Below are positions 16,170 through 24,437 of a stretch of DNA of 64,000 nucleotides, in pieces. The notes beneath the pieces are model-generated. The model saw nothing but the letters and a program-made list of their open reading frames with translations, was not told where the DNA came from and ran no database searches. Within the stretch, counting starts at the first letter, position 1, and each line of letters opens with the position of its first letter. Source of the DNA: Natronolimnobius sp. AArcel1 (GTDB lineage: Archaea > Halobacteriota > Halobacteria > Halobacteriales > Natrialbaceae). A program made the position numbers and the translations under genes. The stretch spans positions 496,001-560,000 of the forward strand of contig NZ_JAAKXY010000004.1 in NCBI RefSeq assembly GCF_011043775.1, read 5' to 3'.

Positions 16170-16582
16170 CGCAGTTGATAGGACTCGTCTTCTTCGTCTA
16201 AATCGTCGAGCAACAGGATTTCGTTCTGCTCGTCCTCGAGTCGGTCCTGTAACTCGGTGACGTAGGATTTGTACTCGTCCAACTGTTCGCGGAGATGGTC
16301 GGCCTCGAGTTCGAGGCGTTCGTGTTCGCGGATGAAACTCTTCGGCACTTCCACGGAGGGTGGAAACGCGATTTCTTCGCCCTCGCCGTCGTGTTCAATA
16401 GTTCCGCCACTGAGTTCGTCGTCGGGAACGACGGTTACCTGTCCGTCGTGGTCGACGAGCAGGTCGACGTAGTCTCGAAACACTGCAGAGAGGGAAATGT
16501 CACGCTCTTCGGCGATGTCTTGCAGTGACTCGAAGGCCTCCTCGCTGACGCGAAACGAGATCGTCTTGTTCTTGTTGCCCAT
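16166..16582 (-). CDS. Ribbon-helix-helix (CopG-like) regulator with coiled coil
   Basis: The 138-residue product starts with MGNKNKTISFRVSEEAFESL, a ribbon-helix-helix DNA-binding domain (residues 4-50). A linker follows (EGEEIAFPPSVEVPKSF), then a predicted coiled coil (residues about 90-128) of heptads rich in Glu, Leu and Arg, which probably drives oligomerisation. RHH proteins of this size in haloarchaea are stand-alone regulators; no toxin gene is adjacent, so I do not call it an antitoxin. It overlaps the convergent upstream neighbour by 4 bases at its 3' end. Target operators are not visible. Confidence 0.8.
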   Translation of the reverse strand: MGNKNKTISFRVSEEAFESLQDIAEERDISLSAVFRDYVDLLVDHDGQVTVVPDDELSGGTIEHDGEGEEIAFPPSVEVPKSFIREHERLELEADHLREQLDEYKSYVTELQDRLEDEQNEILLLDDLDEEDESYQLR

Positions 16583-16674
16583 TCGTCTCTCCCTGTTGGT
16601 GCGTGGTCCTGGTACTTAATCGTTCACGACGTGTTACGTGTTCCACGCGACGAGTGCACGCATTGTCGGGAGAC

Positions 16675-17142
16675 TCACAACTCGCTTGCGGCTCGAATTG
16701 CTTCACAGCCGAACGTCACGACATCGCGATCAAGAGAACTCTGACGGAGGTCTGCCTTCGAGTACCACGCCCACGCGTCTTCGCCGACCTCACCGTCGGC
16801 CGGTGAGAGATCACGACTCGAGACCGTCGCGTAGTAGATAAGATCGATGTGTTGGTGGCCGACTCGGCCGTCGTGGACGTTGATGTCATAGAGCATGTGG
16901 TGGCGTGGCTGGGGGAGCGCTCGTCCGGCGGGCGAATCGACCGTCTCGGGATCGTCGAAGAGCGTGGGCTCGAGGCCGGTTTCTTCTCGTACCTCTCGAA
17001 GAGCGGATTCGTGTGGGAGTTCGTCGCGGTCGATGTGGCCGCCAGGCGGAATCGTTATCCCCAATCGCTCGTGTTCGTGCAGCGCCGTTGCGCCATCGTT
17101 GACGATGTAGACAGTCGTGGTGAAGTGACGCGTCGTCTCCAT
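16675..17142 (-). CDS. NUDIX hydrolase
   Basis: A 155-residue NUDIX protein. The box runs from GGHIDRDELPHESALREV through REETGL (residues about 35-58), with the REEtGl glutamates that bind magnesium intact. It should hydrolyse a nucleoside diphosphate linked to another moiety; the substrate is not predictable. The ATG at 17142 was chosen because the 25 residues added by the longer frame are basic and unlike the rest. It lies 82 bases downstream of the 2-hydroxyacid dehydrogenase stop, on the same strand, so co-transcription is possible. Confidence 0.82.
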   Translation of the reverse strand: METTRHFTTTVYIVNDGATALHEHERLGITIPPGGHIDRDELPHESALREVREETGLEPTLFDDPETVDSPAGRALPQPRHHMLYDINVHDGRVGHQHIDLIYYATVSSRDLSPADGEVGEDAWAWYSKADLRQSSLDRDVVTFGCEAIRAASEL

Positions 17143-17224
17143 ACGGGTACACGTCGGGGACTGGTGTTCAAACCGAGCAAACCGGAGTGAAACTGGACAG
17201 GGTCGGGTCGTCCGCAACGATACG

Positions 17225-18154
17225 TCAAACCACGCGATTGTGGAACGCCTCGCCGGACTCGAGTCGGCTCACATTCTCACGAACCAGATCACCGATATCT
17301 CGGAAGTAGTCCTCGGTAAATGCGGCACAGTGTGGTGTGACAATTACCTCGTCCATCGACCACAGCGGCGACTCCTCGGGGAGCGGTTCGGACTCGAAGA
17401 CGTCCAGCGCCGCGCCCGCAATCGACCCGGACTCGAGGGCGTCGATCAACGCGGGTTCGTCAACGACCTGGCCGCGGCCGACGTTGACGAAGTAGGCGTC
17501 CGTGTCCATCGCCTCGAAAACGTCAACATCAATCAGATGCTCGGTCTCATCCGAGAGCGGCAGCGTCACGATCACGAACTCGGCGTTGGAAACGGCCTCG
17601 AGTAGGTCCTCGCTGGCGTAGATTTCCTCGAAACCAGGGACGGGGTCGGCGGAGCGACGAACACCGGTAACACGAACGCCGAGCGCACCGAGCACCTCGG
17701 CAACGCCGCTGCCGAGTGTGCCCGTGCCGACAACGCAAGCGGTCGTTCCGGGGAGGGTAAACGCCTCGTCCCACGCCGGGCGACCCCAGTGGTGCTCCTG
17801 CTGAGCGGCGACGTGTGTATGAAGCCGACGCGCAAACGCGAGCAGATAGCTCGCCACCGTCTCGCCGACAGATCGGTCGTGAATTCCCGTGCTATTGGTG
17901 AGCACAACATCGTGCTCGGCGAACGCCTCGAACGGGAAGCGGTCGACACCGGCCTGAATGGAGTGGACCCAGTCAACCTCGAGAACCTCCTCGCGGTGCT
18001 CGAGTGTGACAATTGCGTCACAGGCGGTGAGTTCGTCGTCGCCGACAACCTCGACTGCGACGGGTAATTCGGAAAGGTTCTCAACCAGTTCAGCGGGTGG
18101 AAAGACCAGCGAAACTGACTCGTGAACACCGATTCGCTCGAGGTCGAACTGCAT
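17225..18154 (-). CDS. D-isomer-specific 2-hydroxyacid dehydrogenase
   Basis: The 309-residue enzyme has the NAD-binding glycine motif VVGTGTLGSGVAEVLGALG (residues about 140-160) and the family signature VIVTLPLSDETEHLI. A catalytic Arg lies in FVNVGRGQVVDE, a Glu in the ALDVFESEPLPEES region, and the catalytic His in VIVTPHCAAF. It reduces 2-keto acids or oxidises D-2-hydroxy acids with NAD(P); the exact acid (glyoxylate, hydroxypyruvate, phosphoglycerate) is not resolved. At about 310 residues it lacks the extra ACT domain of SerA. Start ATG 18154 gives a natural N-terminus. The NUDIX gene follows it. Confidence 0.87.
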   Translation of the reverse strand: MQFDLERIGVHESVSLVFPPAELVENLSELPVAVEVVGDDELTACDAIVTLEHREEVLEVDWVHSIQAGVDRFPFEAFAEHDVVLTNSTGIHDRSVGETVASYLLAFARRLHTHVAAQQEHHWGRPAWDEAFTLPGTTACVVGTGTLGSGVAEVLGALGVRVTGVRRSADPVPGFEEIYASEDLLEAVSNAEFVIVTLPLSDETEHLIDVDVFEAMDTDAYFVNVGRGQVVDEPALIDALESGSIAGAALDVFESEPLPEESPLWSMDEVIVTPHCAAFTEDYFRDIGDLVRENVSRLESGEAFHNRVV

Positions 18155-18535
18155 AGTCGTCGATACGGCAGAGCTACGGTTGAACGTTTGTGTTCCCCAC
18201 CACGGTATCGCCAACCGGCCGGTTCAGTCGGAATCGAATAAGGGGTCACTACGTGCTCAGGTCAGTTCGCTGTACGGAATTCGTACTGACGGGCTCTCCC
18301 GGTGCGAATCAGCCAGTCGAGACTCGTTTTCGCTGGGGCGTGGGTGTAGCTTTCCAATACGAAGAGTTCGTCTATCGACTCGATCCACTGGTCGTTTCCG
18401 CCTCGAGTATCCGCATCGGACAGACTTTGTGTGTTTCAGGCGACAGGATTCAGTCTGCATTTACTCCGACGAGTCCGGTGCTTGTCTCTCAATAACAAGG
18501 ATACTGAATCGAGTTTCAGACTGATAGACATTCGT

Positions 18536-19852
18536 ATGAAACGGCGCTCCTATCTCACGACATCGGCACTCGCAGTCACCGCGTTTTCGGGCTGTATCGG
18601 CGACTCAGCACAGAGCACACAAGACGAACCCCCCACCGATGATGACGACCGAGACAATGCCGATGGCGGCGAGGATACTGCCGGTGAAGATGACCCCGGT
18701 GACGATAGTACAGATGAAGCGGTGGGGATACTGGGTACCTTCGATGACTTCGAGGACCTCGGACAGTGGGAAGCGGTTACCGGCGACCTCGAAGCGGACA
18801 CCGAGCGCACGTTTGAGGGTACGCAGTCCGCCCGCCTCCGATCGTCCGACGATGAAGAGCAGGTCATGATCAGACGGGCACTCTCGGAACCGATCGACAT
18901 CCGCGGGGCCGCCCCCGCACTCGCGCTCGCGAGCGACGAGATGGCGAATCCAGTGATCCACCTCCGGGACGAAAGCGGGGACACTCTTCAGTTCAAACAG
19001 AACGTCCGCGAGGGCTACCCGTTCATCAGGCGGAACTTCGGGCACACGGACGTCAACGGCGACCCCGACCTGAGTGCGATCACCGAGATCGCGGTATCTG
19101 ACTGGAGCGCCAGCCAGGCACGCGACGTCTGGATCGACGACCTCCACTTCGTCCCCCGGATCACCGAGGGCCGCGTGCTGCTCCAGTTCCAGGGCGGATA
19201 CGAGACGGACTACACGCACGCGTATCCGATCATCGAAGAGTACGACCTCGAGGCGTCGACGTTCGTCCCCACCGACAGGATTCGGCCGAACGACTCGGCC
19301 GAGGGCAACCGGCTAACCGAAGCGCAACTCGCCGACCTCGTCGACGCCGGCTGGTCGCTTGGCACCGTTGGCGCACGCCATCAGCACCTCCACGAGGTCG
19401 ACTCGGGCCGGCTCGAGTCGGACATTCTCTCCCCGCTCGAGTGGTTCGACGAGCGCGGCTACGACGATGCGCGATACTTCGCGTTCCCCGGCGGCCAGTT
19501 CGACCAGGAGATGCTCGATATCGTCGGCGACCACTACGACCTCGGCTTTTCGGGTCGCCACCGGGCTCAGGCGTACGCGACCAGCCCGCTTACCATCACT
19601 CGCATCTCGGGTGGCGTCGACCGGCGGAACCTCACCGCCGAGCAGATGATCGACGCAATCGACTGGACGGCGACCCACGGCGGACTCACAACGATCACGT
19701 TCTACGAGATGGACGACGACGACGCCGATGCGCTCGAGGAGACGGCTGCACACCTCTCAGAACTCATTGACGCGGGCGAGATCGAACTGATCACGCCGGC
19801 CGAAATCGCGGACGAGTTCGTCTATCGAGGGAGCGAGGAGACGGCGCCTTAG
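18536..19852 (+). CDS. Secreted lipoprotein with degenerate polysaccharide-deacetylase (NodB) fold
   Basis: This 438-residue protein starts MKRRSYLTTSALAVTAFSGC, a lipoprotein signal with the lipobox Cys at residue 20. An acidic linker (to about residue 60) is followed by a beta-sandwich, CBM-like part (FDDFEDLGQWEAVTGDL... to about 195). The C-terminal half is a NodB-like domain: VLLQFQGGYETDYTHAYPI, EYDLEASTFVPTDRI, LVDAGWSLGTVGARHQHLH, FAFPGGQFDQEML. In active enzymes the first motif is TFDDG and the second SHTxxH. Here both acidic residues are replaced (QFQGG) and the His motif is altered, so deacetylase activity is doubtful. It may bind polysaccharide on the cell surface. Confidence 0.8.
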   Translation: MKRRSYLTTSALAVTAFSGCIGDSAQSTQDEPPTDDDDRDNADGGEDTAGEDDPGDDSTDEAVGILGTFDDFEDLGQWEAVTGDLEADTERTFEGTQSARLRSSDDEEQVMIRRALSEPIDIRGAAPALALASDEMANPVIHLRDESGDTLQFKQNVREGYPFIRRNFGHTDVNGDPDLSAITEIAVSDWSASQARDVWIDDLHFVPRITEGRVLLQFQGGYETDYTHAYPIIEEYDLEASTFVPTDRIRPNDSAEGNRLTEAQLADLVDAGWSLGTVGARHQHLHEVDSGRLESDILSPLEWFDERGYDDARYFAFPGGQFDQEMLDIVGDHYDLGFSGRHRAQAYATSPLTITRISGGVDRRNLTAEQMIDAIDWTATHGGLTTITFYEMDDDDADALEETAAHLSELIDAGEIELITPAEIADEFVYRGSEETAP

Positions 19853-20065
19853 AAGCCTCGAGAACGCGGCTCGAGGGAAAGTGGTCGTCTCGAGGCGCTC
19901 GAAGCGGTGTCCACCATCTCGCACTCGTCCGTTTATGTTGTCTTGGTGAACAGAGGACGCGAATGTGGTGCGGAAGAGGAGTGAAGTCAGGGTTGTTGGG
20001 GCTGGTCAGCACAATGTGGCCACAGCGACAGAAAGATTACAAGAGAGCGTCTCTCAGCTTCACCA

Positions 20066-20500
20066 ATGACCCCCAGACACCAAGCAGGGACGTGGGTTGG
20101 TGTCGGTTTGATCGCCTTCGGTGCATATCTGCCTTGGGTTGCCTCAAATCCGTTTGCATCACCTGACGAACTTCTCTTCCGACCAGTCGGACTCGATCCG
20201 GGATTCGAGATATGGGGATTTTTACTGGTTCCCCTTGCTACGCTCGCCTGTCTTGGATTACTCTTTCAGGTCCCCTGGATCAATACGGGGATGTTCCGTG
20301 GTTTTGTGGGGGCCACTGCGATAGTATTAGCCACCTCGTTTCTCGTTGAGTGGGGAATTAAAGGCTATTTCATCGCTGGAATCGGGGTCTACCTGACAGT
20401 TATCGGTGGGATCATGCTGGGTATTAGTGAACTCGTTCGCATGACGGGATCGACCCTTCCGAAGAGGCTTCACACTCTAATCAGTGAGCAGTTCGTGTGA
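20066..20500 (+). CDS. Small integral membrane protein
   Basis: A 144-residue protein with four likely membrane helices: residues about 9-27 (GVGLIAFGAYLPWVA), 50-67 (GFLLVPLATLACLGLLF), 78-95 (FVGATAIVLATSFLVEW) and 100-122 (YFIAGIGVYLTVIGGIMLG). There are no conserved polar residues suggesting transport and I do not recognise a family. Codon use is less GC-rich than that of neighbours. It stands alone, with transposase debris starting about 140 bases downstream, so it may belong to a recently acquired stretch. Confidence 0.6.
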   Translation: MTPRHQAGTWVGVGLIAFGAYLPWVASNPFASPDELLFRPVGLDPGFEIWGFLLVPLATLACLGLLFQVPWINTGMFRGFVGATAIVLATSFLVEWGIKGYFIAGIGVYLTVIGGIMLGISELVRMTGSTLPKRLHTLISEQFV

Positions 20501-20637
20501 GTAGGCCATTCACCTAATCGGTATGAAAACAAACACCGATCCCGTACTGCACCTGTCCTCTGCATTCAGCAACCAATTCTTGACAATTATTGGGGGAATT
20601 GACTACTAATATGATTTTTCCTGATTAGTACTGCTCG

Positions 20638-20820
20638 TTAGAGGGCACGGTCGAAATTGTGGATGAGACACGCACCGGCGAGTTCACGAAACTGTTTCCA
20701 CCAGCGTCGTGACCGGACGAACGCACCGTCTCCTTGCGTAAGTCGAGAGCTCACCTTTCGCTCTGGCTCCGTTGGTCGCCGCGTTCAGTACCCAACCAAG
20801 CATCCCACGTGTTTTGCAGT
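20638..20820 (-). pseudogene. C-terminal remnant of a transposase
   Basis: On the minus strand a frame ending with TAA at 20638-20640 reads QGDGAFVRSRRWWKQF, then RELAGACLIHNFDRAL and stop. The run of Arg/Trp followed by FRELxxxCLxHNxxxAL is typical of the C-terminus of haloarchaeal DDE transposases. The frame is interrupted by an in-frame stop near 20787 and no upstream part or terminal inverted repeat is visible, so this is debris of an insertion sequence. The family cannot be settled from this fragment. Confidence 0.55.
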
Positions 20821-20905
20821 GATGAGACCTTACGATGGGAGATCAGCGGGCGAATCACTCCGGGACGGGCGAACCGCAGTTCCCGTCAAAAAATGTGACC
20901 CCGTG

Positions 20906-21019
20906 TTACTCGAGATCGAAGCGAACGTCTGGTGGGTCGGACGCCAGACTCGAGTTAGGGATGATTCGACAGCCACACGGGTTGGCGTAGGCATCGCCGG
21001 GGCCGAGGACGACGGTCAT
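20906..21019 (-). CDS. Doubtful 37-residue reading frame
   Basis: A minus-strand frame from ATG 21019 to TAA at 20906-20908 encodes MTVVLGPGDAYANPCGCRII and continues to an acidic end (DPPDVRFDLE). The composition is haloarchaeal and the frame stays open upstream of the ATG, so it may be the tail of a decayed larger gene. No family is recognised. Confidence 0.22.
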   Translation of the reverse strand: MTVVLGPGDAYANPCGCRIIPNSSLASDPPDVRFDLE

Positions 21020-21167
21020 CGCCCCTGCCTGGTCGTGGGGTGGCTGCGAGACTCGAGATGTGAGAGTCGCCTGTGATCGGCGACTGCGGTAGGTGGTGGT
21101 GTTAGTGCAACTCGACGGCCAGTTGACTGACCGGGGTAATTTTTATTATTCAGACGAAAGGAACGAT

Positions 21168-21689
21168 ATGCCCTCCACCCGACGAACCGTACTCGCCGCT
21201 CTCGGTAGCTCAGGAATTGTGCTCACTGCAGGATGTGTTAGGGATGAGAATCAACAGAACGACGAGGAGAGCACCGGGACCAACAACGGAGATGAAGATG
21301 ATGAACAGCCACAGTCTGTTGCAGAAGATGAAGCCAGCGACGAACACGATTGTGACCCGAGCGGCGACATTCAGGTGTTCCCGGCGATAACGGTCCCTGA
21401 TGGCGAGTCAACACTGGACGCAGAGGCTGATGGGCTTGTTGAGGTAGATTCAATTGACGGTGTTCTTGAGCAGGCATACGAAGCAGACAGCGAGGAGTTT
21501 CGGGATGAAATCAATCCGGCAGAGCAGACCCACCATGACAACAGGCTGGTTAATACGGCGACAGGGACTTACCCGACCAACATAGGTGTTGATGAAGAGG
21601 AAGTAGAGGCGAAAATTGATACGGGTGAGAATTTTGTACACTATCGTGGCCGAGACTACGTATTGGTGTATCGTGTAGCACTCTGCTAG
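21168..21689 (+). CDS. Secreted lipoprotein of unknown function
   Basis: The 173-residue product starts MPSTRRTVLAALGSSGIVLT followed by AGC, a twin-arginine-type lipoprotein signal with the lipobox Cys at about residue 23. An Asn/Asp/Glu/Thr-rich linker (residues 25-60) precedes a small folded domain with no motif I know. Start choice is supported by a TATA box, AATTTTTATTA at 21138-21148, placed 20-30 bases before the ATG, which implies a leaderless transcript. It is flanked on both sides by possible transposon debris and may be part of an acquired segment. Confidence 0.68.
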   Translation: MPSTRRTVLAALGSSGIVLTAGCVRDENQQNDEESTGTNNGDEDDEQPQSVAEDEASDEHDCDPSGDIQVFPAITVPDGESTLDAEADGLVEVDSIDGVLEQAYEADSEEFRDEINPAEQTHHDNRLVNTATGTYPTNIGVDEEEVEAKIDTGENFVHYRGRDYVLVYRVALC

Positions 21690-22028
21690 CCTGTCTCGTC
21701 TCAATGAACTGGGCGAGTATTATCGCTCAATACACAACGCTACCGATCAGCTGCTGCATCCGTGACAAGATAAAATCACGAAAAGTCAACTGCTGAATAT
21801 GGGACGCATAGTCAGCACGAAGACAGAGAGGCAGGATAGCGATGTACGAGTGGTTCTGTTATGCAATCTTGAGGAAACGCCATAACTAGTGATGAATGTA
21901 ATTAAAAGCCACTAGTAGCCGCGATTCGTTCATAGGCGGGAGTTTTTCGTTTAAAGAAGGCAATCACTGTCGTGATTCGCTGATTGAACCATAAGCCACT
22001 ATACTGAGCTTTTCACAATATTGTGGAT
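21690..22028. other. Intergenic stretch with a possible decayed coding remnant
   Basis: No intact gene is seen. On the minus strand a frame of about 40 codons ending with TGA at 21727-21729 contains LRADYASHIQQLTFRDF and looks protein-like, but is cut by a stop near 21865. It may be the end of a decayed transposase or another mobile gene. The stretch is AT-richer than its surroundings. Confidence 0.35.
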
Positions 22029-22436
22029 ATGGAAACAAATCGTACACCGACTCCCGAGTCGATTTTGAACCGTCCATCAAATCCGATCGGGTATCTCGCC
22101 ATTGTAATGGCACTCATAACGGGTGTACTACATCTGGTGGCATCGACGAACGCGATCGAAATGAGCCTGCTACTCGCTGTTCTCTTTATTCTCAACGGTC
22201 TCGGTTTTATCGGTGGAGCTATTCTTTATGTGACCCAATTCTGGCGACGCTGGTTGTTCATTGTCGCGGCTCTCTACGCGATTGTAACGATTGTGGCACT
22301 GTTCCCGGTCCAAGGATGGGGTGTGGAAGCCTTCTACATGCAAGGCAATCTCAATCCACTCGCAGTGATCACAAAAGCTGCTGAAGCGGTGCTTGCAGTC
22401 TGTGCGATCTATCTGTATTTGGCCAGTGGTGAATAA
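22029..22436 (+). CDS. Four-helix membrane protein, haloarchaeal conserved type
   Basis: A 135-residue protein with four predicted membrane helices: about 22-40 (IGYLAIVMALITGVLHLVA), 48-68, 74-95 (RRWLFIVAALYAIVTIVALF) and 112-132. A short N-terminal polar tail precedes the first helix. Proteins with this outline, including a His in helix 1 (GVLHLVA) and Gln-Gly-Trp-Gly between helices 3 and 4, are common hypothetical proteins in haloarchaea. A GTG at 22023 could add two residues. No neighbours suggest a role. Confidence 0.7.
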   Translation: METNRTPTPESILNRPSNPIGYLAIVMALITGVLHLVASTNAIEMSLLLAVLFILNGLGFIGGAILYVTQFWRRWLFIVAALYAIVTIVALFPVQGWGVEAFYMQGNLNPLAVITKAAEAVLAVCAIYLYLASGE

Positions 22437-22654
22437 TCAGCGATCCGCACGGGGCACCGTGTGACTCGCTTTTGCATTCTTGCTCTACAGTCAGCAGACA
22501 AGTAGATGGCTCTCTGTATAGCGGAACGATGGTGGCTCAGTGAAAGGTATCATCACAAGGGGCTAAGCGGGGGTAACTTTCGTCATCGCCACCTACCGGG
22601 AGTAAGCGTGTCGGACGCAAAAAGCTCACGGACGGGAAATCGCCGTCCCGGACG

Positions 22655-23965
22655 CTACCAACCCTCGAGGTCGCGCAACTCCTCGGCGAGCGAGTTGATC
22701 TCGTCGGCCTCGAGCGTGCCGCGTTCGGTTGCAAACTGGCTGACGCAGTCGGCCGGCGTCACGTCGAACGTCGGATTCAGCACGTCGATAGCGGCGTCGC
22801 CGTCGTACACCGCCGATCGGTCGCCGGACTCGAGGTTGAGTTCTTCTCGGGTCGAGACCTTGTCCGTCGCGGCGACGACCGTCACCGGAATCCCCTCTCG
22901 AGCGGCGGCGATAGCGGCGGCTCGCGTCCCCGTCTTGTTTACTACCGCGCCGTCTGCTCGGATGGTGTCCGCGCCGACCACGACGCGGTCGACAGACTCG
23001 GTCGCGAGGACGTGGGCCACAGCCGCATCGGTGTGAACCGAAATCGGACACTCGAGTTCCTCGTCTGCGGCCAGTTCCTCCGCGACGGCGACGCCCTCCC
23101 GTGCAGGCCGGGATTCAGCGACGAACACCCGCGATGGCTCACCCTGGCGCAACGCCTCGAGGACGGTGCCCGAGCGCGAAAGCGTCAGCACCGACCCGTC
23201 GATAGCGTCGGCTGCCGTTGCCGCCGCATCATCATCGGCCGCGAGCGCGCGCTCGATTCCGGTGTGGGCTGCCTCGAGAACGGCGGGTGACTCGAGCAAT
23301 CGGCTGGCGAGTTCGGCGAGTTCATCGCGCTCTCCGGCGGGGTCGGCGCTGGACTCACGGGTCCTCTGGTCGCCATTCCGAGGCGACTCCGTCGCCTCGC
23401 TCTCCTCGCGTTCTGCGACCAACAAGCCCGCGCGGTCGCGAAACACCTCGAGTGCGCGAACCGAGAGATACGCCGCGCCGTGGTCGTCGTCTGCGGTGAT
23501 CGAGCGAACCGTTGGCGCGACGCGCTCGTAGGCCGTCCAGAGTTCGGGGACAGTCGGAATATCGGGGTCGACGCCCTCGAGCGCCGCCGTCGGCGACACC
23601 CACTCGAACGCGTCGTGTTCGTCGCTCAGTTCGATTTCGGGGTCGTCGACGGTGACATCGAAGAGGTAGGGATGAACCACCCACTCGCGGCCGTCCTCGA
23701 GCGCGTCGTCTTCGAACCGGACTAGCCGCCCGGATCGGACGAGCGAGACGGCGTCGTCCTCGAGGCCAGTCTCTTCGCGGAGTTCAACGCGAACCTGTTC
23801 GTCGGGATTGCCCTCAGCGAAGCCCGAGACGCCGCCCCACTGGCCCTGATAGGTGCCGACGGCGTCGCTGCGACGCAAGAGCAGTACCTCACCGCGGTGG
23901 CGGCAGAAGGCGGTGACGACGTGCGTTTCGTCGCCCGCTCCCGCTGAATCGTGCGCATCGCTCAT
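22655..23965 (-). CDS. NUDIX hydrolase fused to eIF2B-like (ribose-1,5-bisphosphate isomerase type) domain
   Basis: This 436-residue fusion has an N-terminal NUDIX domain (residues about 10-135; box with GFAEGNPDEQVRVELREETGL) and, after a Glu/Ser-rich linker, an IF-2B-alpha-like domain (about 205-436). The latter shows the sugar-phosphate isomerase-type signature GADTIRADGAVVNKTGT and the Arg/Ser-rich loop SRPAREG. Such domains include ribose-1,5-bisphosphate isomerase of the archaeal AMP pathway and methylthioribose-1-phosphate isomerase. A coupled role in nucleotide-sugar turnover is inferred: the NUDIX part may release a sugar phosphate used by the second domain. Start ATG 23965 skips 33 unlikely residues. 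Single gene, GC-rich, native-looking. Confidence 0.83.
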   Translation of the reverse strand: MSDAHDSAGAGDETHVVTAFCRHRGEVLLLRRSDAVGTYQGQWGGVSGFAEGNPDEQVRVELREETGLEDDAVSLVRSGRLVRFEDDALEDGREWVVHPYLFDVTVDDPEIELSDEHDAFEWVSPTAALEGVDPDIPTVPELWTAYERVAPTVRSITADDDHGAAYLSVRALEVFRDRAGLLVAEREESEATESPRNGDQRTRESSADPAGERDELAELASRLLESPAVLEAAHTGIERALAADDDAAATAADAIDGSVLTLSRSGTVLEALRQGEPSRVFVAESRPAREGVAVAEELAADEELECPISVHTDAAVAHVLATESVDRVVVGADTIRADGAVVNKTGTRAAAIAAAREGIPVTVVAATDKVSTREELNLESGDRSAVYDGDAAIDVLNPTFDVTPADCVSQFATERGTLEADEINSLAEELRDLEGW

Positions 23966-24087
23966 ACGCCGACCGACGGCGGCCGCGGGGGAATCGCTTT
24001 CGGGATTCGCCAGTGATACGCGATGTTCGACTTGTCTCCAGTCAGTACTCGAGCCAGTCGTCAATCAGGCTCGAGACGGGCCATCGT

Positions 24088-24333
24088 CTACGTGTCGGTA
24101 CGTCGCTCGGCTCGAATCCAGTAGGGAAAACTCGGGAGCGCGAGGAGAAGCGCTGCGCCTGCAACAGGAAGTTGCCATTCGTCGGGAAACTCAGAGACGA
24201 ACAGAACGAGCAACAGAGAGACAGACGCTGCGCCAGACGCAATCGTAACCATTCGCGGCGCGCCGCGAATCAACACGAGAATCGGCACTGAACAAAGCGC
24301 CAACGCCGCTAGTATTCGTCCTAATTCGAACAT
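24088..24333 (-). CDS. Small two- or three-helix membrane protein
   Basis: An 81-residue protein starting MFELGRILAALALCSVPILV, with hydrophobic segments at about 5-22, 27-45 and 52-68 and a basic tail (WIRAERRTDT) likely inside the cell. It stands alone between the NUDIX fusion and the divergent hyuA gene. The ATG at 24333 was preferred to 24375 because the extra residues are not membrane-like. No family is recognised. Confidence 0.6.
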   Translation of the reverse strand: MFELGRILAALALCSVPILVLIRGAPRMVTIASGAASVSLLLVLFVSEFPDEWQLPVAGAALLLALPSFPYWIRAERRTDT

Positions 24334-24437
24334 ACGCGTTATACACCCATGAGTGAATATTAGATGGGCTGACACATATAGGTTCTCGAGACCGACAGTG
24401 CGTGAACTATACGCGGGTCGCGTTCGATGACCGAAGC

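Noticed and set aside
16166-16582. RHH protein as antitoxin of a toxin-antitoxin pair
   Set aside because: No toxin-like gene is adjacent; the neighbour is a Cys-rich conserved protein with a tail-to-tail overlap.
20657-21076. 139-codon plus-strand frame
   Set aside because: Basic, Cys/Arg-rich composition; it lies opposite a transposase remnant that explains part of the sequence.
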